A stretch of DNA of 13,091 nt from VRUE01 sp036376775 (GTDB lineage Bacteria > Actinomycetota > Thermoleophilia > Solirubrobacterales > 70-9), in NCBI GenBank assembly GCA_036376775.1, contig DASUZP010000135.1, positions 1 through 13,091 on the forward strand. The letters run 5' to 3'. Below, in pieces: positions 7,263 through 13,089 of this stretch (positions are counted from its first letter, which is position 1; every line of letters starts with the position of its first letter). A program made the position numbers and the translations under genes. The notes under the pieces were generated by a model. That model was not told the origin of the DNA, searched no databases, and saw only the letters and a program-made list of their open reading frames with translations.

Positions 7263-8996
7263 GTGAACCCCCTGCCTCCCGAGGTGCAGCGCCGACGCCG
7301 TCTCGTCACCCGCGCCCTCCCCCTCGTCCTCGTCGCCGCGATCGCCTTTGCCTTCGGCGCTTCGGCGGGTGCCCCCGGATCGCCCGAAAAGGAAGTCGCC
7401 GCGCGCTTCGGCAAAGCCTGGGCGCACAAGGAATTCGGCGCTATGTACCGGGAGCTGAACGATGCCTCGCGCCGCTCGATCGGCGAAGACGAATTCGTCG
7501 AGGCCTACAGCGACGCGGCCGAGATAGCGACGCTGCGCTCGCTCGAAGTGCACTCCCCGGGAGACCCGATCGGCGCGAACGGCGCCACCGTCGTACCGGT
7601 CCCGGTCGAAGCCGGCACGGTTGCCTTCGGCGATGTTGTCGCCGACCTCGACATCCCCTACGCCGACGGCGGCATCGCCTGGGACCCAAGCCTCGTCTTT
7701 CCCGGCCTCGAATCCGGCGAGCACCTCGAAAACAGGATCGACCTGGCCCCGCGGGCGCCGATCCTCGCCCGCGACGGCACGGCGCTCGCCGAAGGTCCGG
7801 CCGACGCCCGCGAACATCCCCTCGGCAGCGCGGCGATCGACGTCACCGGCGAAACCGGCGCCGCCGAAGAAGAAGACGTCCCGGCGCTCGCCCGGCAGGG
7901 CTTCCCCGCCGGCACGCCGGTCGGCATCAGCGGCATCGAGCAGGCGTTCAACCGGCGCCTTGCCGGTAAGCCGGGCGGCTCGCTGCTGGCGGTCGGCGAC
8001 GAAGACGGCTCGGCGCGGATCCTCTCCCAGGCCGAACCGCAGGCCGGAGCGCCGGTGAAGACGACGATCGACCCGGACCTGCAGGAAGCGGCGGTAACCG
8101 GGCTGGCCGGTCGGGCCGGCGGGGTCGCCGTGCTCGACGCCCGCAGCGGCGACGTCCGCGCCCTTGCCGGGCAGGCCTTCTCGGCGCCGCAACCGCCGGG
8201 GTCGACCTTCAAGACGATCACCACCACGGCCGCCCTCGAGAAGGGGGTCGTGTCGCTCGACGACGAATTCGAAATCGTCGACGGCGTCAACGTCGGCGGC
8301 CGCTTCATCAGCAACGCCAACGGCGAGTTCTGCGGCGGCACCTTCCGCCAGGCCTTCGCCGATTCCTGCAACGCCGACTTCGCCCCGCTGGGGCCGAAGA
8401 TCGGCAACGACGAACTGGTCGCCACGGCCGAACGCTTCGGCTTCAACTCCCCGCTCACTCTCTATGCGCCGGAAATCGTCGCGGCGGTCGAACCGCCGGA
8501 GTCGACGATCCCGACCGAGATCGGCGACGAACTCGACCTCGGTGTGAGCGCGATCGGCCAGGGGGAAGTCCTGGCGACGCCGCTGCAGATGGCGAGTGTC
8601 GCGCAGACGATCGGCAACGGCGGCGTGCGCGAGCCGACCTCGGTCGTCGCCAACCGCAAGCTGCGGCCGGAGGCCAAGTCGGTACGGGTGATGTCGCAGA
8701 AGATCGCCGGCGAGCTGACCGAACTGATGATCGGCGTCGTCACCGAAGGAACCGGCTTCGCCGCCGCGATCCCCGAGGCGCAGGTGGCCGGCAAGACCGG
8801 CACGGCCGAGCTCGGCCCGCGCTCGGACTCCGAAGGCGAAGAAGAACCGGAGCAGATCAAGGACGCCTGGTTCACCGCCTTCGCCCCGGCCGAAAAGGCA
8901 AAGCTGGCGGTCGGCATCCTGCTGATCGAAGCCGAAGCGGCAGGTGGCGAAGTCGCCGCCCCGATCGCCGCCCAGGTCCTCTCGGCCGGGCTCTGA
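7263..8996 (+). CDS. Class B penicillin-binding protein (transpeptidase) with N-terminal NTF2-like domain
   Basis: A 577-aa D,D-transpeptidase that would cross-link peptidoglycan outside the membrane. Residues 1-16 are cytoplasmic and basic, about 17-36 form the membrane anchor (LPLVLVAAIAFAFGASAG), and about 40-110 resemble the NTF2-like MecA_N domain (EVAARFGKAWAHKEFGAMY). A short dimerisation region follows with the typical RAPILARDGTALAEG. The transpeptidase motifs are intact: SxxK at Ser314-Thr-Phe-Lys317, SCN at 368-370 and KTGT at 511-514. The GTG start at 7263 has no Shine-Dalgarno but a TAAATT box 7 nt before it. Glutamate codons are mostly GAA (about 36 GAA to 16 GAG by my count), whereas neighbouring genes strongly prefer GAG. 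The gene follows the MarP-like protease; both act at the envelope. It ends one base before the stop of the convergent NHL gene. Confidence 0.93.
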   Translation: MNPLPPEVQRRRRLVTRALPLVLVAAIAFAFGASAGAPGSPEKEVAARFGKAWAHKEFGAMYRELNDASRRSIGEDEFVEAYSDAAEIATLRSLEVHSPGDPIGANGATVVPVPVEAGTVAFGDVVADLDIPYADGGIAWDPSLVFPGLESGEHLENRIDLAPRAPILARDGTALAEGPADAREHPLGSAAIDVTGETGAAEEEDVPALARQGFPAGTPVGISGIEQAFNRRLAGKPGGSLLAVGDEDGSARILSQAEPQAGAPVKTTIDPDLQEAAVTGLAGRAGGVAVLDARSGDVRALAGQAFSAPQPPGSTFKTITTTAALEKGVVSLDDEFEIVDGVNVGGRFISNANGEFCGGTFRQAFADSCNADFAPLGPKIGNDELVATAERFGFNSPLTLYAPEIVAAVEPPESTIPTEIGDELDLGVSAIGQGEVLATPLQMASVAQTIGNGGVREPTSVVANRKLRPEAKSVRVMSQKIAGELTELMIGVVTEGTGFAAAIPEAQVAGKTGTAELGPRSDSEGEEEPEQIKDAWFTAFAPAEKAKLAVGILLIEAEAAGGEVAAPIAAQVLSAGL

Positions 8997-8997
8997 G

Positions 8998-10503
8998 CTA
9001 GCGCCTACTTGGCCGTTTGGGCGTCTTCTTGGCGGGCTTCAGCTTCGTGTGGAGAGTGACCGAGCTGGCGGTGCCCCCGGTCGGCGTATAGACGATCGTG
9101 ACCGTCACCGGCAGCGCTCCCCTCTTCCACCCGAGGTATCTCTTGCCCAACCTGTTGGGAGCCAGCGTGAGCGTCAGCGGACCCGCGGCGGCGGCCGTCG
9201 CCCTCGCCGTCGCCACCACGATCGGCTTGCTCTTCTTCAGCTTGACGATCGCCGACTTATGCCCTTCGTGCTGGCGCTGATCGGGGTCGAGCGAGGGCGG
9301 TCGTGGCGGCGCCTTCACCGTCGCGGTGATTTCGACGACGCCCGCGGCGGGCAGGTCGAGGATGAATTTCAGCGCGCCGTTTTTCGAGAGCACCGTCGTG
9401 TTCTTGAGCTTGAAATCGCCGCTCACGTCGACGATCGGACCGCCTTTGCCTGCGCCTGCTCCGCCGCTGCCGGCTCCAACAGTGCCCCCGGCGCCGCCGG
9501 CGCCGCCATTGCCGGACGAGCCTCCCGTCTCGCTGAATTTCTGAATCCTGTCGTTGGTGGTGTCGACGACGTAGACGTTGCCGTCGCGGTCAACGGCGAC
9601 GTCGCTCGGCTCGCGGAACTGACCGTCGGCCGTGCCGTGGCTCCCCCATTTGGTGACAAAGGCGCCGGTCGAGGTGAACTTCTGGATCCGGTTGTTGCCG
9701 GTATCGGCGACGTAGACGTTGCCGTCCGGGTCGGTGGCAATGCCCTCCGGGAAGACGAACTGACCGTCTCCTGAACCCGTGCCGCCCCACTCAGCAAGAA
9801 AGAAGCCGTCTGAGTCGAACTTCTGGATCCGGTTGTTGCGGTTGTCGCAGACGTAGACGTTGCCCGCCGTATCGGTGGCGATGTCATATGGCTGCTTGAA
9901 TTTGCCCGGTTCTGAGCCCGTTACGCCCCACTTGCCGTCAAAGACGTAGGCGCCGAGCGACATTTTGAATTTCTGGATCCGATTGACGGTTTCGCCAAAG
10001 TTGAAGTCGGTTGCATAGACGTTTCCGGCGGAGCCGACGGCGACTCCCCACGGTCCGTTGAATTCGCCATCGCCGCTTCCCGGGGCACCGATTTTGGTGC
10101 TGAAGACACCGCTCGAGCTGAACTTCTTCACGTAGTGGTTGGCGGTGTCGGCGACGTAGACGAAATCTTCGGAGTCGACCGCCAGGCCCCACGGGTTGAA
10201 GAGCCGGGGATCCCCCGAGCCTTCACCCCCCCACCTGACGAGGAATTCGCCGCTCGAAGTGAACTTCCTGACCTGATCGTTTTCGGCTGAGCCGTCGCCG
10301 AGGTCGCTGACGTAGACGTTGCCCGCGGAGTCCGTCGCAATTCCGGCCGGAAATTGGAACTGGCTGACCCCGGTGCCGCTGCTCCCCCACTTGGTGACGA
10401 AGTCGTAGTCCGCCGAGGCAGTGTCTGCCCCACCCAGCGCGCCGCAGAGCGCCAAGAGCGTGACCGGCAACGAGCGCCGCGCGAATCTCGGAAGCAAGGC
10501 CAT
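8998..10503 (-). CDS. Secreted NHL-repeat beta-propeller protein with Gly-rich linker and basic C-terminus
   Basis: About 501 aa. The N-terminus is a signal peptide (RFARRSLPVTLLALCGALGG ending near TASA-DYDF). Six NHL repeats of about 47 residues follow to roughly residue 315; each has the pattern FxxPxGIAxDxxGNVYVxDxxNNRIQKF and would form one six-bladed propeller. Next is a Gly/Ala/Ser linker (GGAGGAGGTVGAGSGGAGAG). A beta-rich domain of about 140 residues comes after it, with LPVTVTIVYTPTGG near the end and a very basic tail KPAKKTPKRPSRR. Propellers of this kind usually bind proteins, glycans or other ligands; the partner here is unknown. ATG 10503 is preferred; the GTG two codons upstream (10509) would suit a leaderless mRNA because TAATAT (10520-10515) ends 5 nt before it. 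It lies downstream of the lipoprotein gene, with its own promoter candidate between them. Confidence 0.88.
   Translation of the reverse strand: MALLPRFARRSLPVTLLALCGALGGADTASADYDFVTKWGSSGTGVSQFQFPAGIATDSAGNVYVSDLGDGSAENDQVRKFTSSGEFLVRWGGEGSGDPRLFNPWGLAVDSEDFVYVADTANHYVKKFSSSGVFSTKIGAPGSGDGEFNGPWGVAVGSAGNVYATDFNFGETVNRIQKFKMSLGAYVFDGKWGVTGSEPGKFKQPYDIATDTAGNVYVCDNRNNRIQKFDSDGFFLAEWGGTGSGDGQFVFPEGIATDPDGNVYVADTGNNRIQKFTSTGAFVTKWGSHGTADGQFREPSDVAVDRDGNVYVVDTTNDRIQKFSETGGSSGNGGAGGAGGTVGAGSGGAGAGKGGPIVDVSGDFKLKNTTVLSKNGALKFILDLPAAGVVEITATVKAPPRPPSLDPDQRQHEGHKSAIVKLKKSKPIVVATARATAAAAGPLTLTLAPNRLGKRYLGWKRGALPVTVTIVYTPTGGTASSVTLHTKLKPAKKTPKRPSRR
9676..9839 (-). repeat. Near-identical DNA between adjacent NHL modules
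   Basis: A 23-nt segment at 9676-9698 recurs exactly at 9817-9839, 141 nt (47 codons) apart, encoding NNRIQKF in two neighbouring propeller blades. A related version is at about 9538-9560. This fits duplication of blades within the gene. Confidence 0.7.
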
Positions 10504-10514
10504 CCCCACTGCTG

Positions 10515-10520
10515 ATATTA
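10515..10520 (-). promoter_or_regulatory. Candidate -10 box of the NHL gene
   Basis: TAATAT on the minus strand, 5 nt before GTG 10509 and 11 nt before ATG 10503, in the 26-bp gap after the lipoprotein stop. It is the best match to TATAAT-type boxes in the window. Confidence 0.45.
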
Positions 10521-10535
10521 GGCCCTAGTGTCCCG

Positions 10536-11084
10536 CTAGAGGTCGAGCGTGACCGCGGCCGGGCCTTCGGGACCCGGGATGGAGAGGGTCAGCGGGCGGT
10601 TCTCGGAGGCCGAAGCCGGCAGCTCGAAGAGGACCAGCGAGCCCTCGATCGGGCCCTGCTGGGGGGTCGAGTCGAGGACCGGGACCTGTTCCTGCGATTC
10701 GACTTCGCCGCCGAACGGCAGCGCGTAGAGGCTTTCGCTGGGAATCGCTTCGAAGGTCTGATGGCCGGCGTCGGTGATCGTGAACGACTTGGCCAGCGTC
10801 TGCGGCTCTTCGCTTTCGTTCTGGACTTCGAGGAAGACGCCGAAGTAGCTGTGGCCCTCGGGCGGTTCGGGCTGGCCGACCAGGTAGGCGGAATCCTCAT
10901 TGTCCTTGGCGTTGAGGAAGCGCGAGAAGATGACGTTGTACTGGAGCTCGCCCAGCTCCACCGGCTCGCCCTCGACGACGTCCTTGGAATCGCTCGAGTA
11001 GCCGCAGGCCGAGAGCGCAAAGGCGGCCATGGCGAGCGCGAGCGCAGCAAGCAGCGAGAGGGCGATTCGGCGGCTAGGGACCAT
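10536..11084 (-). CDS. Lipoprotein with DUF4352-like immunoglobulin-type domain
   Basis: A 182-aa exported protein. A basic start (MVPSRR) and hydrophobic core lead to a lipobox LSAC with Cys27, predicting lipid attachment and anchoring at the outer face of the membrane. An acidic linker (SSDSKDVVEGE) follows. The body is beta-rich, with FGVFLEVQNESEEPQTLAKSF and TITDAGHQTFEAI. This resembles DUF4352/telokin-like domains, in which a 'value, conserved Asn, then residue added to structure' pattern precedes a strand with a [DG]-Tyr/Phe pair. The exact role is unknown; such proteins are envelope-associated. ATG 11084 has no Shine-Dalgarno, and TAGACT ends 10 nt before it. The gene lies 26 bp downstream of the SRPBCC gene and 26 bp upstream of the NHL start, all on the same strand. 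Confidence 0.8.
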   Translation of the reverse strand: MVPSRRIALSLLAALALAMAAFALSACGYSSDSKDVVEGEPVELGELQYNVIFSRFLNAKDNEDSAYLVGQPEPPEGHSYFGVFLEVQNESEEPQTLAKSFTITDAGHQTFEAIPSESLYALPFGGEVESQEQVPVLDSTPQQGPIEGSLVLFELPASASENRPLTLSIPGPEGPAAVTLDL

Positions 11085-11094
11085 CGGCGGCGAG

Positions 11095-11100
11095 AGTCTA
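11095..11100 (-). promoter_or_regulatory. Candidate -10 box of the lipoprotein gene
   Basis: TAGACT on the minus strand, 10 nt before ATG 11084, in the short gap after the SRPBCC stop codon. Confidence 0.35.
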
Positions 11101-11110
11101 TTAAGCCGAC

Positions 11111-11629
11111 CTACGGGATGCCGGTTGCGTGGGGGTTGCCGCCCGCGACCGCGACCGGAGCGGCAGCCGCCTCGGCGCCCTCGAGCTGGTCACGGAGCCG
11201 CCGCAGGGCCTGGCGCCAGCCCCGCTGCACCGAACCCGCGTTGCCGGCGAGGGTCTCCAGGGCACGGTCGATCGGGCTCGACGGCTCGGTCCAGTGCGAG
11301 ACACGCACCCTGGTCAGCGAGCCGCTGCCCTCGGTCAGCTCCCAGACCGTCGTCACGGGGATGCGGTTAGCGCGGCCGCCGCAACCGCGCTCGATCAGCT
11401 TGTGGGGCGGCTCCAGCTCGACGATCGCCGTGTCCATCCAGACCTTCCGCAGTGGCGAGGCGACGCGGAAACGCGCCCCCGCGCCGATTCCGCTCGACTC
11501 GATCCGGGTCAGATGAAAGCCGCTGAGGAAATGGTCGGTGAAGGAAGGGCGGCGGGCCAGATCGGCGATCGCGGCGAAGACAAGCTCGCGCGGGGCGTCG
11601 ATCTCGATCTCTGCGCTGACCGGGCCCAT
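11111..11629 (-). CDS. SRPBCC (START/Bet v1-like) polyketide-cyclase-type protein
   Basis: A 172-aa cytoplasmic protein. It opens with the SRPBCC pattern VSAEIEIDAPRELVFAAIADLARRPSF (strand, then 'I.AP.E.VF..I.D..R.P.F'). It continues with GIGAGARFRV, a central strand WMDTAIVELEPPHKLIERGCGG, and a long C-terminal helix with GWRQALRRLRDQLEG. This fold has a deep cavity for hydrophobic ligands and includes polyketide cyclase/dehydrase-like and lipid-transfer proteins; no ligand can be assigned. The tail after the helix (AAAAPVAVAGGNPHATGIP) is low-complexity. The ATG at 11629 has no Shine-Dalgarno but follows TAGAAT by 9 nt. It is the first gene of the minus-strand run and is divergent from the FHA gene across 151 bp. 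Confidence 0.85.
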   Translation of the reverse strand: MGPVSAEIEIDAPRELVFAAIADLARRPSFTDHFLSGFHLTRIESSGIGAGARFRVASPLRKVWMDTAIVELEPPHKLIERGCGGRANRIPVTTVWELTEGSGSLTRVRVSHWTEPSSPIDRALETLAGNAGSVQRGWRQALRRLRDQLEGAEAAAAPVAVAGGNPHATGIP

Positions 11630-11638
11630 TCGGCCGGG

Positions 11639-11644
11639 ATTCTA
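11639..11644 (-). promoter_or_regulatory. Candidate -10 box of the SRPBCC gene (leaderless)
   Basis: TAGAAT on the minus strand ends 9 nt before ATG 11629. The rest of the 151-bp divergent gap holds an FHA-side -10 candidate and an ACGCC-n5-GGCGT dyad at 11691-11705 of unknown meaning. Confidence 0.45.
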
Positions 11645-11690
11645 TGGGAAGAACCGCCGCCGTTTGAGCCTTTCCAGATCGGGGTACGTC

Positions 11691-11705
11691 ACGCCGATGT
11701 GGCGT
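11691..11705. promoter_or_regulatory. Short inverted repeat in the SRPBCC/FHA divergent gap
   Basis: ACGCC-GATGT-GGCGT, a perfect 5-bp dyad with a 5-nt spacer, about midway between the two divergent start sites. It could be an operator, but a GC-rich dyad this short can arise by chance. Confidence 0.25.
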
Positions 11706-11743
11706 CTGTGGGAAATTGCGGATGTGAAAACTCGGTAACCAGA

Positions 11744-11749
11744 TAGGAT
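11744..11749 (+). promoter_or_regulatory. Candidate -10 box of the zinc-ribbon/FHA gene
   Basis: TAGGAT on the plus strand. A transcript starting about 7 nt later would have a leader of roughly 25 nt carrying the AAGGAG at 11769-11774, unlike the leaderless genes nearby. Confidence 0.4.
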
Positions 11750-11768
11750 CGCTTGACGAAGCAAAGGG

Positions 11769-11774
11769 AAGGAG
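11769..11774 (+). promoter_or_regulatory. Strong Shine-Dalgarno pointing at an ATC start
   Basis: AAGGAG is a full match to the anti-Shine-Dalgarno core. Six bases (TAGCTC) separate it from ATC at 11781. No ATG, GTG or TTG in frame follows until 11964, far beyond any reach of this site. Confidence 0.6.
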
Positions 11775-11780
11775 TAGCTC

Positions 11781-12350
11781 ATCTCCACCAGTCTCAGCCC
11801 CACAGCGGCTTCCGCTACTTACGCGAGCGGGATATTTCCCGGCCCAGGTACCTATTTCTGCGTCGAGTGCGGCTCTCAGCTCGCCCTTCACGAGGACGAT
11901 CAGCTCCCCGACTGCCCCCGTTGCGGCACCTCCAGCTTCCAGCTCGACTCGATCTTCGAGTCGATGCAGGAGCACGGTGAGAACACAGTCGAGTTCGAGG
12001 TTTCGACCGAGATCGCCTCGTCGGCCTGGCTGGAGGAGTTGAGGGTGGACCTCGCAGCCGCCAGCCGCCACTTGATCTGCCGCGACGACGACGAGGTGAT
12101 CGACTTCGAGATCGACGTCGGCTGGACCAGGATCGGCCGCAGCGTCAGCGCCGACATCCGCCTCGACGACCCCAGCGTGTCCCGCCGCCATGCGCTGATC
12201 GTCTCCGAACCGGGCGAGTCGCTGCGGGTGCTCGACGACCGCAGCCTCAACGGCGTCCTGGTCAACGGCGACGTGATCGAGTGGGGCAAGCTCGCCGACG
12301 GCGACGAGCTGGCAATCGGTCGCTACCGCCTCTTCGTACTCGAAAGGTGA
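11781..12350 (+). CDS. Zinc-ribbon and FHA-domain protein, probable ATC start
   Basis: A 189-aa protein if started at the ATC. Residues about 22-50 form a zinc ribbon, with Cys27-x2-Cys30 and Cys45-x2-Cys48 in GPGTYFCVECGSQL...LPDCPRCGTSSF; this resembles DUF1451-type ribbons. Residues about 108-187 form a forkhead-associated domain, which binds phosphothreonine peptides: Gly119-Arg120 (IGRS), Ser134-Arg-Arg-His137 and Asn157-Gly158 (LNGVLVNGD) are in place. The only standard start, ATG 11964, would give 128 aa and lose the whole zinc ribbon. The reading frame is open only from 11778 (TAG at 11775), and the strong AAGGAG lies 6 nt before ATC 11781. I therefore infer AUC initiation, or else a sequence error at that codon. 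The role is probably phospho-dependent protein-protein signalling; partners are unknown. Its last 30 nt are repeated in inverted form at the right end of the window. Confidence 0.8.
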   Translation: MSTSLSPTAASATYASGIFPGPGTYFCVECGSQLALHEDDQLPDCPRCGTSSFQLDSIFESMQEHGENTVEFEVSTEIASSAWLEELRVDLAAASRHLICRDDDEVIDFEIDVGWTRIGRSVSADIRLDDPSVSRRHALIVSEPGESLRVLDDRSLNGVLVNGDVIEWGKLADGDELAIGRYRLFVLER

Positions 12351-12458
12351 GCCTCAGCTAAGCGGCGCGGCCAGGAGGGGAGGTTCTCCCTCCGGCGGAA
12401 CCCGCGCCGGCACCCTGTAAAGGGATGGGAGGCTTAGCGGCTCACAAGTTCCGGCGGA
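12321..12458 (+). repeat. Left arm of a 138-bp inverted repeat
   Basis: Pairs with 12952-13089 (position p with 25410 minus p). I find a single difference (12426 T versus G in the other copy). The arm includes the last nine codons plus stop of the FHA gene and about 108 bp of non-coding DNA after it. Beyond the arm only scattered matches remain. Confidence 0.9.
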
Positions 12459-12478
12459 GGGGGACCCTCCCCTCCTGG
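12347..12478. terminator. Complex palindromic 3' region between convergent FHA and coiled-coil genes
   Basis: Fold A: GTGAGCC (12347-12353) with GGCTCAC (12439-12445), and GCTAAGC (12357-12363) with GCTTAGC (12432-12438), enclosing GGCGCGG (12364-12370) with CCGCGCC (12402-12408) and a small CCCT-GTAA-AGGG hairpin. Fold B: 12371-12401 with 12448-12478, 28 of 31 positions complementary. A and B interleave and exclude each other. There is no U-tract, so an intrinsic terminator of the classic type is not shown; a bidirectional terminator or RNA-processing element is likely. Confidence 0.5.
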
Positions 12479-12487
12479 TTACCCTGC

Positions 12488-12859
12488 TCAGCGGGTTCGA
12501 GCTAGGAGGTCAGCTATGGCTCGGACCTCTTTTAGGAGGCCGTCCAGCATCGCCTCGTTGTTGGTGTGGATGCGCCACTCGGCGTACTGGCGGTCCTGCT
12601 CGACCTGGTCGATGCGGCGCTCCAGCTTGGCTACGCGCTTGTCGAAGCGCTTCTCGGTCTTGCCGAGTCGCTTCTTGACGTAGAGCCTGGTGTCCTCCCG
12701 CAGCGCGTCCAGCTCGCGCTGGAGGTCGGCATCGTCGAGGCCACCGCCCTGTTCGGCCAGCATCTCCTCCACGCCGCTGCGCACCCGCTCGATCTCTTCG
12801 TGCAGCCGCTGCCGCGCCTGATCGGCCGCAACAGATGGATCCTGCCGAGAGTCATCCAT
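12488..12859 (-). CDS. Small charged coiled-coil protein of unknown function
   Basis: A 123-aa protein I do not recognise. It is almost entirely helical and highly charged. After a short polar N-terminus (MDDSRQDPSV) come heptad-like stretches QRLHEEIERVRSGVEEML, LQRELDALREDTRLYVKKRL, and KRFDKRVAKLERRIDQVEQD. It ends with MLDGLLKEVRAIADLLARTR. There is no signal peptide, membrane segment or cysteine. It is probably a cytoplasmic dimer or scaffold. ATG 12859 has no good Shine-Dalgarno, and TAGAGT ends 8 nt before it. It converges with the FHA gene across the palindromic region and lies entirely between the two inverted-repeat arms, so its orientation could change if the arms recombine. Confidence 0.75.
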   Translation of the reverse strand: MDDSRQDPSVAADQARQRLHEEIERVRSGVEEMLAEQGGGLDDADLQRELDALREDTRLYVKKRLGKTEKRFDKRVAKLERRIDQVEQDRQYAEWRIHTNNEAMLDGLLKEVRAIADLLARTR

Positions 12860-12867
12860 TAGCTCTC

Positions 12868-12873
12868 ACTCTA
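12868..12873 (-). promoter_or_regulatory. Candidate -10 box of the coiled-coil gene (leaderless)
   Basis: TAGAGT on the minus strand, 8 nt before ATG 12859, outside the inverted-repeat arms and so carried with the gene in the intervening segment. Confidence 0.4.
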
Positions 12874-12900
12874 CGGACGCCACAGGAGGGAACAGAAGCT

Positions 12901-13056
12901 ATGAGAAAAAGCACCTCACTGAGCCCCAGGCAGCGAGGCACGGGGTACCCATCCGCCGGAACTTGTGAGCCGCTAAGCCTCCCCTCCCTTTACAGGGTGC
13001 CGGCGCGGGTTCCGCCGGAGGGAGAACCTCCCCTCCTGGCCGCGCCGCTTAGCTGA
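12901..13056 (+). CDS. Doubtful 51-codon ORF with Shine-Dalgarno, running into the right repeat arm
   Basis: An ATG at 12901 is preceded by AGGAGG (11-nt spacing). The peptide begins MRKSTSLSPRQRG and then reads into the inverted repeat in a Pro/Leu-rich, unconvincing frame, ending at TGA 13054-13056. The STSLSP near its start also occurs at the start of the zinc-ribbon/FHA protein (residues 2-7 from the ATC). It could be the 5' remnant of a related gene cut off by the inverted duplication. It may equally be chance. Confidence 0.2.
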   Translation: MRKSTSLSPRQRGTGYPSAGTCEPLSLPSLYRVPARVPPEGEPPLLAAPLS

Positions 13057-13089
13057 GGCTCACCTTTCGAGTACGAAGAGGCGGTAGCG
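12952..13089 (-). repeat. Right arm of the 138-bp inverted repeat
   Basis: Reverse complement of 12321-12458 with one mismatch (12984). It lacks the downstream 31-nt arm that allows fold B in the left copy. It reaches within 2 nt of the window end, so the true length of homology may be greater. Confidence 0.9.

Noticed and set aside
6029..7429. A 466-aa minus-strand frame opposite the MarP-like protease
   Set aside because: It shows no domain and is low-complexity Gly/Arg/His-rich; the sense strand has an intact catalytic triad.
7260..8192. A 310-aa minus-strand frame opposite the penicillin-binding protein
   Set aside because: It is a shadow of a gene with all three transpeptidase motifs.
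11753..11980. A TTG-started plus-strand frame overlapping the start of the FHA gene
   Set aside because: Its peptide is not meaningful, and the neighbouring frame contains the zinc ribbon. It would need a frameshift to join the FHA domain, whereas ATC 11781 with its ribosome site needs none.
12347..12478. Considered a tRNA, riboswitch or CRISPR unit because of the strong palindromes
   Set aside because: No cloverleaf or anticodon arm, no spaced direct repeats, and the position after a stop codon between convergent genes does not suit a riboswitch.
12321..13089. Insertion sequence bounded by the inverted repeats
   Set aside because: The intervening gene is a 123-aa coiled coil with no transposase features, the arms are far longer than usual terminal repeats, they include part of a host gene, and no target-site duplication is visible.
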